A stretch of DNA of 64,000 nucleotides from Loxodes magnus (lineage: Eukaryota; Ciliophora; Karyorelictea; Loxodida; Loxodidae): NCBI GenBank assembly GCA_946699065.1, contig CAMPDV010001036.1:62001-126000 (forward strand), written 5' to 3'. Within the stretch, counting starts at the first letter, position 1. Each line of letters opens with the position of its first letter. The notes below the pieces were generated by a model. That model was not told where the DNA came from. It worked only from the letters and a program-made list of their open reading frames with translations, and searched no databases. Positions 52,640 to 62,551 of this stretch are shown here, one piece after another. The position numbers and the translations under genes are program-made.

Positions 52640-53133
52640 AAAATGACTATGGTATCTAATCGATCACCAACTAATTAAAGTTTTGGAGTTTGAACCTGTT
52701 TTTACGAGCCCTAACACTCGTGAAGTTTTCATCCCCAATTCTTCTTCTTCTGTTATTAGTTAAGTCTAAGTCTTCTTGTTCTTCTAGTTCAGAATTCTTC
52801 CTCATTCTGCAAACTGACCCTTTTTTTTTGCATCAGATCTAATTTTTCCTTTTACTAATTTTACAATAGTAGCATAATTTCTAAATATTGAGTTTTGGTT
52901 AAATTATCTTCACTTGTTGAGGATTCTTCTCAATCTCCATCTTTTCGAAATTTACCTACTCTATGGGATCTGCGAGCTTCTCTGATTTTACAGGATGCTT
53001 TCAATGTGTTGACTCTAATCTTGTATCCTTTGCACATAGAAGTTAGTTTGTCTAAACTACTCTTGGTAATACTTCCATAGTACATAAAACTCTCTTCCCT
53101 ATTTAACCATTTTTTACTGATAAAAAATAACAT
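52640..53133 (-). CDS. Unrecognised charged protein with one internal TGA
   Basis: From ATG 53133 the frame reads SITKSSLDKLTSMCKGYKIR, then ASCKIREARRSHRVGKFRKD, then GDW-EESSTSEDNLTK where Trp is TGA. Further on come RKNSELEEQEDLDL, NNRRRRIGDENF and VRARKNRFKLQNFNQ. The acid- and Arg-rich text continues without a break after the TGA, which argues against a stop there. The C-terminus cannot be fixed: no TGA occurs for several hundred bases downstream. No family recognised. Confidence 0.45.
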
Positions 53134-53139
53134 TATCAG

Positions 53140-54490
53140 TAAAATATTATATCTAAGTTGAAAAGACTATGTTATCTAAAAGATGAAATTCTAAATTTTT
53201 AAGAAAACAAACAAAAAGGAAATATTTTAAAACTTGCAAAATTATGTAAAATAATGTTTATTACATTCTTTTAAATTTTCTATAAATAGATTATCGATTT
53301 TAATTTATATGAACATAATAGTAAATTTTATTTAATTAAAATTATAGAGTTTAGATAATAATATAGCAAAATATTAATTTAAGAAATATTTAGGATTTAT
53401 TGAGTTTTTATTTTTATAGATATTTAAAAATACCTAAAAAATTACAATTAATTTTGGAATTTTATCATAATATAATTCATAAGTCTATTTATATATTGAG
53501 AATACTCATAGTAATTATTAGTAAATGCTATTTCATAAAAGCTATCAATATATTGCAGACTATTTATTTTTGATTTAAATAAATTGTTAGATAATATTTG
53601 GATTGAAGATAAAATTTTAAAAAGTTTAGAAAATAGGATAAAATATAATAATAATAAAAAGAAATATATTTTAATCATTAAAAAATTATAAATAGCTCAT
53701 AAAATTAAGGATTATGTATTAATTTTAAATTAAAAAGTGATATTTTTAAATAGCCAAACTAATTTAATTAAAGCAAGATCATGTCATCATATGAAAATTT
53801 ATCAATTCATAATAAGAGTAAGAAAGTTGAATTTTTAAAAAAGTTTTTAATTGAATGTAATTGCTTATTTATCTACTTGATTATAATTATTACGATCATT
53901 AACCAATATTTCTAAATAAGGAAACTATTTTTTAATTTAGTTTAGAATATTAAATATTTTAAGACTTAGTAGAAGGTAATTTAATGATTAATCAAGCTAT
54001 TACTAAAAAACATATCAAAGTAGAACTAATTTTTATAAAAAGTAGCCATATTTACGGTTAGTATTCTTATTTTGAAAGAAAAACTCTAATTTAAGGCCAA
54101 TTTCATAAAAATTTAGCAAAATTAAATTTTTTGATTAATTTTAACTCTTATTAATTAAAATAAAAAAGTGTAAACTTCATATAAACATCACTAAATGATA
54201 CACATGAGATTAAAAATAATTACTTAAAACACTATAGAAAATATAGTTAAATATTTTAACTAATTTATTATAACTGATAGTAAAATATTTAATTAGAAAG
54301 AATAAAGTAAATTTCTTGGAGATAGTTGAAAAATTTTTGACTAAGAATAAAAAAATATTTTAATTTCGTCAATTTTGAACTTAATTAAAAGCTATAGGAA
54401 ATAAAAATTTTATTGCAATTTTTTAATTAAAATACCAAAATATATTTAAAAATAAAAAAGTTTAAAATCTATGTGATATTATATTAAATA
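53140..54490. other. AT-rich spacer
   Basis: No supported gene. Confidence 0.45.
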
Positions 54491-54495
54491 AAATA

Positions 54496-55290
54496 TCATC
54501 TTCTTAATTAATTTAAAAATATATCAAATTAAATTAAGTATAATAAAAATAACCTAAAAAATAAAATATCACAAAAGCAGGTATCTGATTTCGCAGATCT
54601 TTATGAAATTTGAGGAAGAAAGAATTGCTTATAAATAAATAAAAAATTGCAGAATAGTTAATATTGAATCTAAGTCTTATGGATAAAATTTGCTTGAATC
54701 TAAGAAAAAATTAAGAACTGCATAATTAATAAGAATTTCATAACTTAATGTATTTAAAAAGTTTAAATATTGAACTTTGTAGATTTAAAACATATTTCAT
54801 TCTCTTTTAATTACAAATTTTCAATTAAATCTAAGCAAGAATCTTTTCGATAAAAAAATTTAGAAAAGAATACTGTAAATATTAAAAATTCTAACTTTTA
54901 TACTTTTAGGAATCTTCCAATAAAATATAAGTATGATTATGCGAAGTTGAGTTTAAACATTAAATTAGAAACTTCTTGAAATTCTAGATAATTAAAAAGA
55001 TAGTTGGAGCTGAGATTGGCCTTCTTGACTAAATTTCTGGTTTTATGGCTAGGAGCAAGTTCTTTTCTTGTTGCTGAGAAAATCTCCGATCAGAGTCTCT
55101 TTCCGAAGGAAATACTGTCTTCGAGATTATCCGCTCTTGGTAGGAACTTGAAATCTGGCTGCTCATAGCGATGGAACTCTCTGACATCTGTATCTGGAAC
55201 ACGACAGGATATCCCCGACATTCCTAAAAAAGAGAGCATCGGGTCGTTTGGCTGTAAAGGAGTTTCCGGTCCCCAAAATTCTTTAGGTTT
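54496..55290 (-). CDS. Unrecognised protein with a well-conserved-looking N-terminal exon
   Basis: One frame joins the GC-rich part (about 55290-54990) to a TGA at 54498-54496, in register by arithmetic. The GC-rich part reads KEFWGPETPLQPNDPMLSF, GMSGISCRVPDTDVREFH, YEQPDFKFLPRADNLEDSIS and SATRKELAPSHKTRNLVKKA. One TGA (55092-55090) sits in GKRLW-SEIF. The AT-rich remainder still reads as protein, ending near AKSDTCFCDIL. An AG precedes AATTTTGGGG at about 55283, a possible 3' splice site, so the true start may be further upstream. The (TTAA)n run at 55294-55312 lies just outside. I do not recognise the family. Confidence 0.48.
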
Positions 55291-55399
55291 AAAATTAATT
55301 AATTAATTAATTTTGAAATCCTTAATTAATGGACATAATGAAAAACTTAAATAATTATTATTAACAAAAGTTTAACAATTGCTTGACTTCCTTGGAATT

Positions 55400-55625
55400 T
55401 CATTCAATTCCAGCTAAATATTTTTTATCAAAGTTGAATTCCTCAACCATTTTTTTAATGTAAATTGTTACCATTCCATCTCAGTCTCATTTAGGTCTAT
55501 TCTGTATCCATTCTTTTTCTTGTAAGCATTGCTGTTATTTATATAGAATCTTCTTAATTCTCTTCTGGAATTTTAGTCCTCTTTTGTTATATGATGAGAA
55601 TAATTAAAATATGAGAAAATATAGC
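55400..55625 (-). pseudogene. C-terminal remnant of the Gag/ORF1-like family
   Basis: On the minus strand RPKWDWDGMVTIYIKKM aligns with FGKDWDWNTITIVKK of copy A and VVTIHIKKW of copy F. Both Trp of WDW are TGA (55489-55487 and 55483-55481). The frame ends at TGA 55402-55400, followed by AATTCCAAGGAAG, similar to the 3' UTR after copy F. The upstream coil and knuckles are missing or unrecognisable. It lies between the gene at 54.5-55.3 kb and a start-like segment at 55780, so it may be an insertion into that gene. Confidence 0.52.
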
Positions 55626-55704
55626 ATTTTTAAAATAATTATTTTTTAAGTAATATAATTACTAAATATTTGCTTTTTATTATTAAAAAATTCCATTCTT
55701 ACTA

Positions 55705-55784
55705 CTTACAATAATGTTGATTTTTTATGCAGAAAACACTGCACCAGATTACCTACTTGTTCTCCTGACGCAGCCGACATCCAT
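55705..55784 (-). other. Short start-like coding segment
   Basis: ATG 55780 begins MSAASGEQVGNLVQCFLHKK, resembling DRVGNPVHSCLHCMF on the minus strand near 14990. At DNA level GCACC-GATTACCTACT is shared (14980-14997 and 55741-55757). It could be the first exon of the gene at 54.5-55.3 kb or part of a small repeat. Confidence 0.3.
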
Positions 55785-55799
55785 TTTATATTATATATA

Positions 55800-56340
55800 A
55801 TAAAATTACAATAAGGTAATTAGATTTATTTTAATTGAAAAATCATAAATGTGAAATTACCAATATATGTCTCACGTTAACTGTGAGTTTAAAATAGATT
55901 ATAACTAATAAAAATAAAACTTAAGATTTAACTTTTAAGAGTAAAATTAATTGATAAATTTATTAAAATGCTATTCAAAATTGAGTATTTTAAAATAAAT
56001 CTACTTAAAAGTAAAAATTTTATTATTATAATATCAACTAAATTAATTCTAATGAGAAATCAAATCAGGACTTATATCATTATAATTGTTAATTTAAGAT
56101 AATCTGAAATACTATCTAAATAGTAACTTTTATTTAAAACTTAATAAAGAGTCTTGCTTCTTCAAAAGAATATAATGCGTTGCTTTCATGAAAGTTATAA
56201 CATGAAATTAAATTAAAATCAAGTTAGTAGAAAAAGTAAAACTAATTTCGAAAATATAAGGTGGAATACGTTTATTTGAAATATCTACTGAAAAGCAAGT
56301 TTCATTTAAAAATATAAGCTTTAGTTTAAAATAAAATATT
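55800..56340. other. AT-rich spacer
   Basis: No supported gene. Confidence 0.45.
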
Positions 56341-56344
56341 TGCG

Positions 56345-57415
56345 ATCAAATTGAAAATTAAATCTTTAAATAATTAAAATAACTGTTCGCCTTCCGGCTT
56401 AATTGAAGTTTTAAATGTATAAAATCTCCTTTCCTGCATGTTCGTTCCTTGTGCTCTTTTTCCAGGACTTCTCTCTTTTTAATAGTCTGAGTTAAGAATT
56501 TGCTTTTTTTTCAGATTTTCCCATTTCCCGATGGGAAGAATTCCGTCGCTCGCCATTTCAGTTGCTAATAGTTAATATTACTCCAAATATTCATTCTTAT
56601 TCTTTTTTATTGGGGACATTTTCGCCATAGATGTCAAGTGCTGTTGCAAATGTAACATCTTTTCCTTGCTCTAGGAAATATCTTTTCTTGTTTCTCTATT
56701 TCCATTGGAATTTCTTAAAAAGGCTTCTACAGGTTTTCTTCTATTAATTTAAGTCTGGAATCTAATTTTACTCAGTTTTTCTCGTCTTGCTCTTGCAGTA
56801 CTCAAATATCATTCTCTAAATTTTAAATTGACTCATAGACTCCGACTTTAGCTCTTCGGTCTACCATATGGATTTCGTCATCATCTTCATGGTTTATCAG
56901 ATCCTGACTTATTGTAAGCATCTCTTCCTTCTGGGAGTTTAATTCCTCTTCGAGTTTTTTTTATGTTTCTAATAAGTAGATGAATCAGCTGTTTCATCTA
57001 TTCAGAGTTCATTTGTTCTATTTCAATGTTGTCTAAATAAAAGGTAATAGGATCTATATTAAATTATCGTACTTTACCATCTTCGTTTATTTTTTATTTC
57101 TTCGTTATTATTTTTATTGATTCAGTTGAGTGGTCTCTTTTTTTCATTTTTCAATGGAGGCGTTGAGAGCTGTGTCAACTTTTCTTTTCTGAATTTTTGT
57201 CTCAGTTCCTGCTTGTCCTTTGACGGAAGAAGTCCGCTTTATTTTAATTTGTAGGATTTAGTATTTTTTATTAGTTCTTCTAATTTATTTTGATGTTCTG
57301 GTTATTTTTATTAAGAAGAGCGTTAAGTTGAAGAAGACGTGGTGAGAATATTTGCTTCTGGTTTTCTCTTCTGTTCTGAGGAGGTGGTAAAAAAGCCCTT
57401 CTTGAAGCCAGCCAT
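56345..57415 (-). pseudogene. Gag/ORF1-like retroelement protein, copy H
   Basis: Starts at ATG 57415 with a clean, GC-richer N-terminus (MAGFKKGFFTTSSEQKRKPE, then GLLPSKDKQELRQKFRKE). It then shifts frame at runs of seven and eight A: EIEQMNSEQMKQLIHLLI, then KLEEELNSQKEEMLTIS and HEDDDEIHMVDRRAKVGV. Next come a basic/acidic linker IPMEIEKQEKIFPRARKR and the CCHC-type knuckle CYICNST-W-HLWRKC, where the residue before His is TGA. After it another shift gives IKKNKNEYLEQY and GILPIGKWENLKKKQ, matching the post-knuckle region of copies C and D. A 17-nt GT-AG stretch (GTCAATTTAAAATTTAG) offers an intron explanation for one shift. The homopolymer shifts look like indels or assembly error. Confidence 0.5.
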
Positions 57416-57419
57416 TTTA

Positions 57420-57870
57420 TATTAAATACTGTATTAAATTATATTATATAACAAATTTATTATTATTTTTTAAACAAGTAAAAACAAATCATCCAAGATT
57501 AGTCCATCCTAAAATTCTTCTATAGTGTAAATCTCCAAAAAAAAACTCTACACTTTTCCTTTCTCTCTTAATTATATTTCTTTTTTTGTTTTCTTTTTAT
57601 TAATTTAGTTAGTTATCTCTTTTCATCATTATCTATTCTTATATTCAAATTATTTTTACTTCTCTAAATATTTTATAAGATAATTCTTCTTTAACTTAGT
57701 TTTTCTTATCAATAAGTCTAAATAATTAAATTTATAAATATTTTAATCTTTTTATTATATCGAAGCTTACTTTATTCTATTTTCTAAATTATTTTTTTAT
57801 TATTCATGACTCTATTATTTTTTATTTAAAAATATTACGTTTTAACCCTTTTCCTTAATTTTGCAAAATT
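57420..57870. other. AT-rich spacer upstream of copy H
   Basis: Upstream region of the minus-strand copy H. No motif recognised. Confidence 0.4.
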
Positions 57871-57874
57871 TTTT

Positions 57875-57990
57875 AGTCCATTCCAAAATTTTTAGTCCAT
57901 TCCAAAATTTTTAGTCCATTCCAAAATTTTTTAGTCCAACCCAAAATTTTTTAGTCCAACCCAAAATTTTTTAGTCCAACCCAAAATTTT
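57875..57990. repeat. Tandem array of a 19-22-bp unit
   Basis: About six units of AGTCCATTCCAAAATTTTT and its variant AGTCCAACCCAAAATTTTTT. The variants are grouped (TTCC units first, ACCC units later), a sign of local amplification. Confidence 0.85.
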
Positions 57991-58056
57991 AGTCCATCAA
58001 AAAAAATCTCTTGCAGTGTAAAACGCTGAGCAAAAAAAGGCTTTCACCATTTTTCA
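57991..58056 (+). repeat. 66-bp direct repeat, copy 1 (copy 2 at 58427-58493)
   Basis: Shared block from AGTCCATCAAAA through GCAGTGTAAAACGCTGAGC to CACCATTTTTCA. The second copy differs by one extra A and one substitution. Both follow pyrimidine-rich DNA. Confidence 0.85.
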
Positions 58057-58426
58057 CTTTATAACACTTCTCATTTTCTAAAAAAATTTCCCTTCTAACA
58101 TCTGACTCATCCCAAAACAATCCATTAATCTTTCCTTTCACCTTCTCTTACTCTTATCACCAAATTACTTTTTACTCGTTTTCAAAAATCAAAAAAATTT
58201 TCGATTCCTTTCACTCAAAAAAAAAATTTTATTCTCGCTCATTCACAAAATATTTTAGAAAAATAAATTTCAAATTTTTTTATTCCTAACTCTATTTTCA
58301 TTAAACCAAAAAAAAATGTCCCTTTCTTAAATTTTTTACCTTTTTTCAAAAAATATTTTATACAATTATTTTTTTTTTACACATAATTCATTCCATCCCA
58401 CCCCTTATCCACTTTAACCCTCCTCT

Positions 58427-58493
58427 AGTCCATCAAAAAAAAATCTCTTGCAGTGTAAAACGCTGAGCAAAAAAAGACTTTCACCATTTTTCA
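58427..58493 (+). repeat. 67-bp direct repeat, copy 2
   Basis: Nearly identical to 57991-58056, at a spacing of 436 bp. The interval between them is C/T-rich with little G. Confidence 0.85.
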
Positions 58494-58684
58494 TGAATTT
58501 ACAACCACTTCTACACACTAAATTGCACCCTTTTTATTCCTCTACTCTTCTTCCTTTAACTCCACTATCTCTTTCTACACTTATTTATTTTACACTCCTT
58601 CTCCCTTCTTTCAATTTTTTTTATTCTTTCCCTTGCTTACTTTTCTTTTCTTCTCTTCTTTACTTTAAAATTTTTCCCCTTTTT

Positions 58685-59625
58685 TACTTACATTTTTTCT
58701 CTTACAAAAAAAATTTTTTTTTTTTTTCTTTTTCTTTTTTTTTTCTTTCTTTTTTTCCTTTCTTTTCTTTCTTACTTTTTCTTTTTTCATTTCTTTTCTT
58801 TGTTCTTAATTTTTTTTTTCTTTTTTTCTTACTTTTTTTTCTTTTTCTTTTTTTTTCTTTCTTACTTTCTTTTTTCCTTTCCTTTCTTTTCTTTCTTTCT
58901 TTTCTTTCTTTCTTTCTTTCATTTTTTCTTCTTTTCTTTCTTTCCTTTTTTCTTCTTTCTTTCTTTCTTTCCTTTTTTCTTCTTTTCTTTTCTTTCCTTT
59001 TTTCTTCTTTTCTTTCTTTCTTTTTCTTTCTTTCTTTCTTCCTTTCTTGCTTTTCTTTCTTACATTTCTTTCTTGCTTTTCTTTTTTCTTTTTTCTTTTT
59101 TCTTTTTTTTCTTTTTTCTTTTTTCTTTTTTTCTTTTTTCTTTTTTTCTTTTTTCTTTTTTCTTTTTTTCTTTTTTTCTTTTTTCTTTTTTCTTTTTTCT
59201 TTTTTCTTTTTTCTTTTTTCTTTTTTCTTTTTTCTTTTTTCTTTTTTCTTTTTTCTTTTTTCTTTTTTCTTTTTTCTTTTTTCTTTTTTCTTTTTTCTTT
59301 TTTCTTTTTTCTTTTTTCTTTTTTCTTTTTTCTTTTTTCTTTTTTCTTTTTTCTTTTTTCTTTTTTCTTTTTTCTTTTTTTCTTTTTTCTTTTTTCTTTT
59401 TTCTTTTTTTCTTTTTTCTTTTTTCTTTTTTTCTTTTTTCTTTTTTCTTTTTTCTTTTTTCTTTTTTCTTTTTTCTTTTTTCTTTTTTTTTTTTTTTTTT
59501 TTTTTTCTTTTTTTCTTTTTTCTTTTTTCTTTTTTCTTTTTTTCTTTTTTCTTTTTTCTTTTTTCTTTTTTCTTTTTTTCTTTTTTCTTTTTTCTTTTTT
59601 CTTTTTTCTTTTTTCTTTTCTTACT
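58685..59625. repeat. ~0.94-kb polypyrimidine tract, mainly (CTTTTTT)n
   Basis: Almost purine-free on the plus strand. The left part is irregular (CTTTC, CCTTTTTT, CTTCTTT). From about 59085 it becomes a nearly regular heptamer CTTTTTT with occasional CTTTTTTT units and one run of more than 20 T near 59482. Long reading frames in this tract are artefacts of the repeat. Confidence 0.95.
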
Positions 59626-59670
59626 TCATTTAACTCACTCGCCTCATACACTCTTACCATACTTTATTCG

Positions 59671-59797
59671 CATTCTATACATACTCTATACTTACTATAT
59701 ACATACTCTATACATACTCTATACATACTCTATACATACTCTATACATACTCTATACATACTCTATACATACTCTATACATACTCTATACATACTCT
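59671..59797. repeat. 11-bp tandem array (TATACATACTC)n
   Basis: Around ten near-perfect units, with the first two slightly different. Confidence 0.9.
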
Positions 59798-59799
59798 AA

Positions 59800-60060
59800 T
59801 ATACTTTAATATACTTATAATACTTTAATTTAATTTATAATACTTTATAATACTTTAAATACTTATAATATACTTATAATATACTATAATATACTTTATA
59901 ATACTTCAAATATATTTTAATATACTTTAATATACTTTATAATACTTTATAATACTCTATATACTTTAAATATACTTTAATACTTTTAATACTCTAATTT
60001 ACTTTATAATACTCTATAATATACTTTAATAACTTTATAATATACTTAAAATATATTTTA
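59800..60060. repeat. Degenerate ATACTTTAAT-type repeat
   Basis: Irregular units such as TATACTTTAA, ATAATACTTT and TACTTATAAT fill the space between the 11-bp array and the kelch gene's 3' end, consistent with decay of a former array. Confidence 0.7.
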
Positions 60061-60098
60061 AAAATAATTACTTATAACTTTACTCATTAAGAAAGAAC

Positions 60099-62551
60099 TC
60101 ACTCACTCAATTGCATAGATTTCCACTCTCTATCCTTCAAAGCACCTACTTTTATGTCGTAATAATATATCACATTTGCCTATTGTTCTTCATCACTACT
60201 CCACATCCATATTACATTATTCACTTATTGACCATTGTATCAGAAAGGAGATGCGTTTGGTATGTATGGATATTAACTACCATCCCTTATCATTGACCTA
60301 GTGTCAAACACACAAGTTTACTAAAGAAGATTATAACTGTCCCAAATATAAGCACACTCAGTCTCATTCACTCACACACTTGCCAAAGAAGATGCCGGCT
60401 TAGGTAACTACATCCCATACTACTAATACACACTCAACATCACGTCATATGATGATACCAAACTTGATCTATGGAAATTATTAGATAAATCTGAACTTTA
60501 TATTTAACCACCCACTATCCATACTCTCTCATGTGATACCCATATTCCATTACCAGCGATACAATCCTTATTACTCAACAATGACACAGACTTATTCAAA
60601 ACTATGTCGTACACCTCCAATGAATTGTAGTAATTATAATAATCATGAGATGAACCAGACTTTGATTAAGGATCCACCCCTCCTAATATATACAACAATC
60701 TACCATTGTCATATCCCATTTAAGAAATTGCTCTTGGCTAGATCAAAGAAGCTGAGGCTTTTATCACTGAATCACTACCAATTGTTATTTATAAGATCTT
60801 ATCCAGATGTGATTTAGTTGAGTTACCACCTACCTAGATTAGTAACTCATCAGAGATCTAATATGTCGAGGATCAATTACCAGTTATTGGAGTCATTTTT
60901 GATACCACATTGTAAACACAGGAGCCATTGATACTGTCCAACTAAAAAGATTAGATCTTATTGGTACCAAGGAATACTCTCCTATATACTGCTATCCTTG
61001 GTGGAGAATTATTCACTCTCTTAGCCAAATTATACTTGAAACTTGACTCTCTCAATAAATCACTCCAACCATTATCCTTATGTTATTGAACTTAAGTCTT
61101 ATATTCCTCCAATGACTATGAAAGATCTTATAATTATTATTCCTTTTATCTAAGCTAGTCATTATTATTCTTATTATCTGCTTCCAAGTAAATAACTGCA
61201 GACTTCATACTCTCCTACTCCTTCAATAATATATTTGTCTACTCTTTGTATCTGAGATTCTCTTAAGATAATTTATGTAACTAGTCTTATAACTGATTGA
61301 AGGATGATTGACTAAAATCTATTTCCTATTGAAGATTGACTTTTTATTGTTGCAACTCTTATATCTCTTAAACATACTAGAGCTATTAGATTTAAAGTTA
61401 TTAGTCCTTATTCTTCAACTAATGTTGATACTCAAGTGTATTTTGCTAGAGGACTTAAGAAGATTCTTATTTAGCTTTGACTAACTCGTCATTTAAATCT
61501 TTTATTGTCTTATTCTATCCGATAATCTATGTATTCAAACCATTGACCAAACTTAGGTAAGATGTAACCTATTATTCTAAGGAGGATATTTGCTTGCGAT
61601 ACTCCTATTCACGCTTTTCTTACTAGATGAACTATTACTGAAAGTCTTGACATAAATGCTTTATTGATTACTGTAACTGCTTTATCTTACTAGCTTATCT
61701 CATGTAACTCTAGTAAACTTAGCCTGACTAAAACTTCTCCATTAACTTAACTTGAAATCTATTCTAGATACTTTAGAAAACGAACTATTCTTAACATAAG
61801 ATATCGTTCGACTATGATACTTATCGGAACTTACTCTAGATGTCTTACTCAAACTAATCCAACTTACTCCTCTTATCCTCACATTGAACGATACTGTCCT
61901 AAGAAACATTCGAAATGTCATTAACCTAACTTCCTATCTACTAGCAGTAATCCGCAGTGCCTTCCAATAACTACACCTACTACTCTATTTACAACTATTA
62001 GTCATCCACCATCTCCTTAAAAACTTATTAATTTGCTACTTAACTCCCATTAACAACTAAAATATCCTATTTCTACCACATACCTATTCTTCATTCATTT
62101 TCTACTAACGCTGATCCAAAATAGAAATATATTAGTCTATCCTCTACTTGATAACTCCAAAAGTTTATTCTATGTAATTTTTGAATTGTTAGAGTGCCTC
62201 CTACGTTGTAATACATCCATGTCCTTGATGCGATTCTTATTAGCATTATACACAGATTCTTATGCTGTCCTATACACAATACAGGGTTAAGGAATTCTAA
62301 ATATGAGTCTAGCAAATATCCTAAAGATTGATAAGGTTCTATACTTAATGACTTACTAGATCTGGGATTTGTAGTTACTCAATTGGTCTTTCAGTTATGA
62401 CGTTGTGCTTTCTGCATATAAACATTTGTTGTAGTCTATAAATGCCTTTCAAGCATTTCTCACAGAGAATACATCCACAGTCCAACTACCTAGGCTTTTT
62501 AAGCTCTTAGTTGAAATCTTCTTCACATAATTCACACTTGGCTGCTGACAT
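60099..62551 (-). CDS. RING / B-box / coiled-coil / kelch protein (TRIM-like), about 811 aa
   Basis: ATG 62551, terminal TGA 60101-60099; one 17-nt intron gives exactly 812 codons. Residues 6-49 form a RING-like finger (CELC ... CGCILCEKC ... CRKH) and about 79-115 a B-box (CQTH ... CVQC ... HQGH). A Gln-rich coiled coil of several hundred residues follows (LQEIQELQQQKVNLQQEI type). The C-terminus is a kelch propeller: LLIQVGG, NGRLLYILGGVD, NSLEVYDI, RVWIVGG, ECAYIWDSYN, NVIWMWSS. Three in-frame TGA (60875-60873, 60374-60372, 60242-60240) lie inside kelch text and read as Trp, beside seven TGG. RING/B-box proteins are usually ubiquitin ligases, and kelch domains bind partners or substrates; that role here is inferred. 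A second TGA closely follows the terminal stop. Confidence 0.88.
62067..62083 (-). other. 17-nt intron in the RING-kelch gene
   Basis: GTATGTGGTAGAAATAG. Before it the frame reads QQKMNEEQ, after it DILVVNGSQVANQQVFKEMV. Removing 17 nt restores a single frame through the coil and kelch domain. An 11-nt choice (GTATGTGGTAG) also fits the frame but is less intron-like. Confidence 0.7.

Noticed and set aside
57875-57990. CRISPR array
   Set aside because: Units are contiguous tandem repeats with no unique spacers, and the genome is eukaryotic.
58448-59809. Very long Phe/Ser/Leu-rich or Lys/Arg-rich open frames on both strands
   Set aside because: They are translations of the pyrimidine tract and heptamer repeat; low complexity in all frames, no coding signal.
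60533-60817. 94-aa plus-strand open frame
   Set aside because: It is the antisense of the kelch domain of the minus-strand gene.
62091-62315. 74-aa minus-strand frame in the standard code
   Set aside because: It overlaps the true gene in another frame; the B-box frame is better supported.
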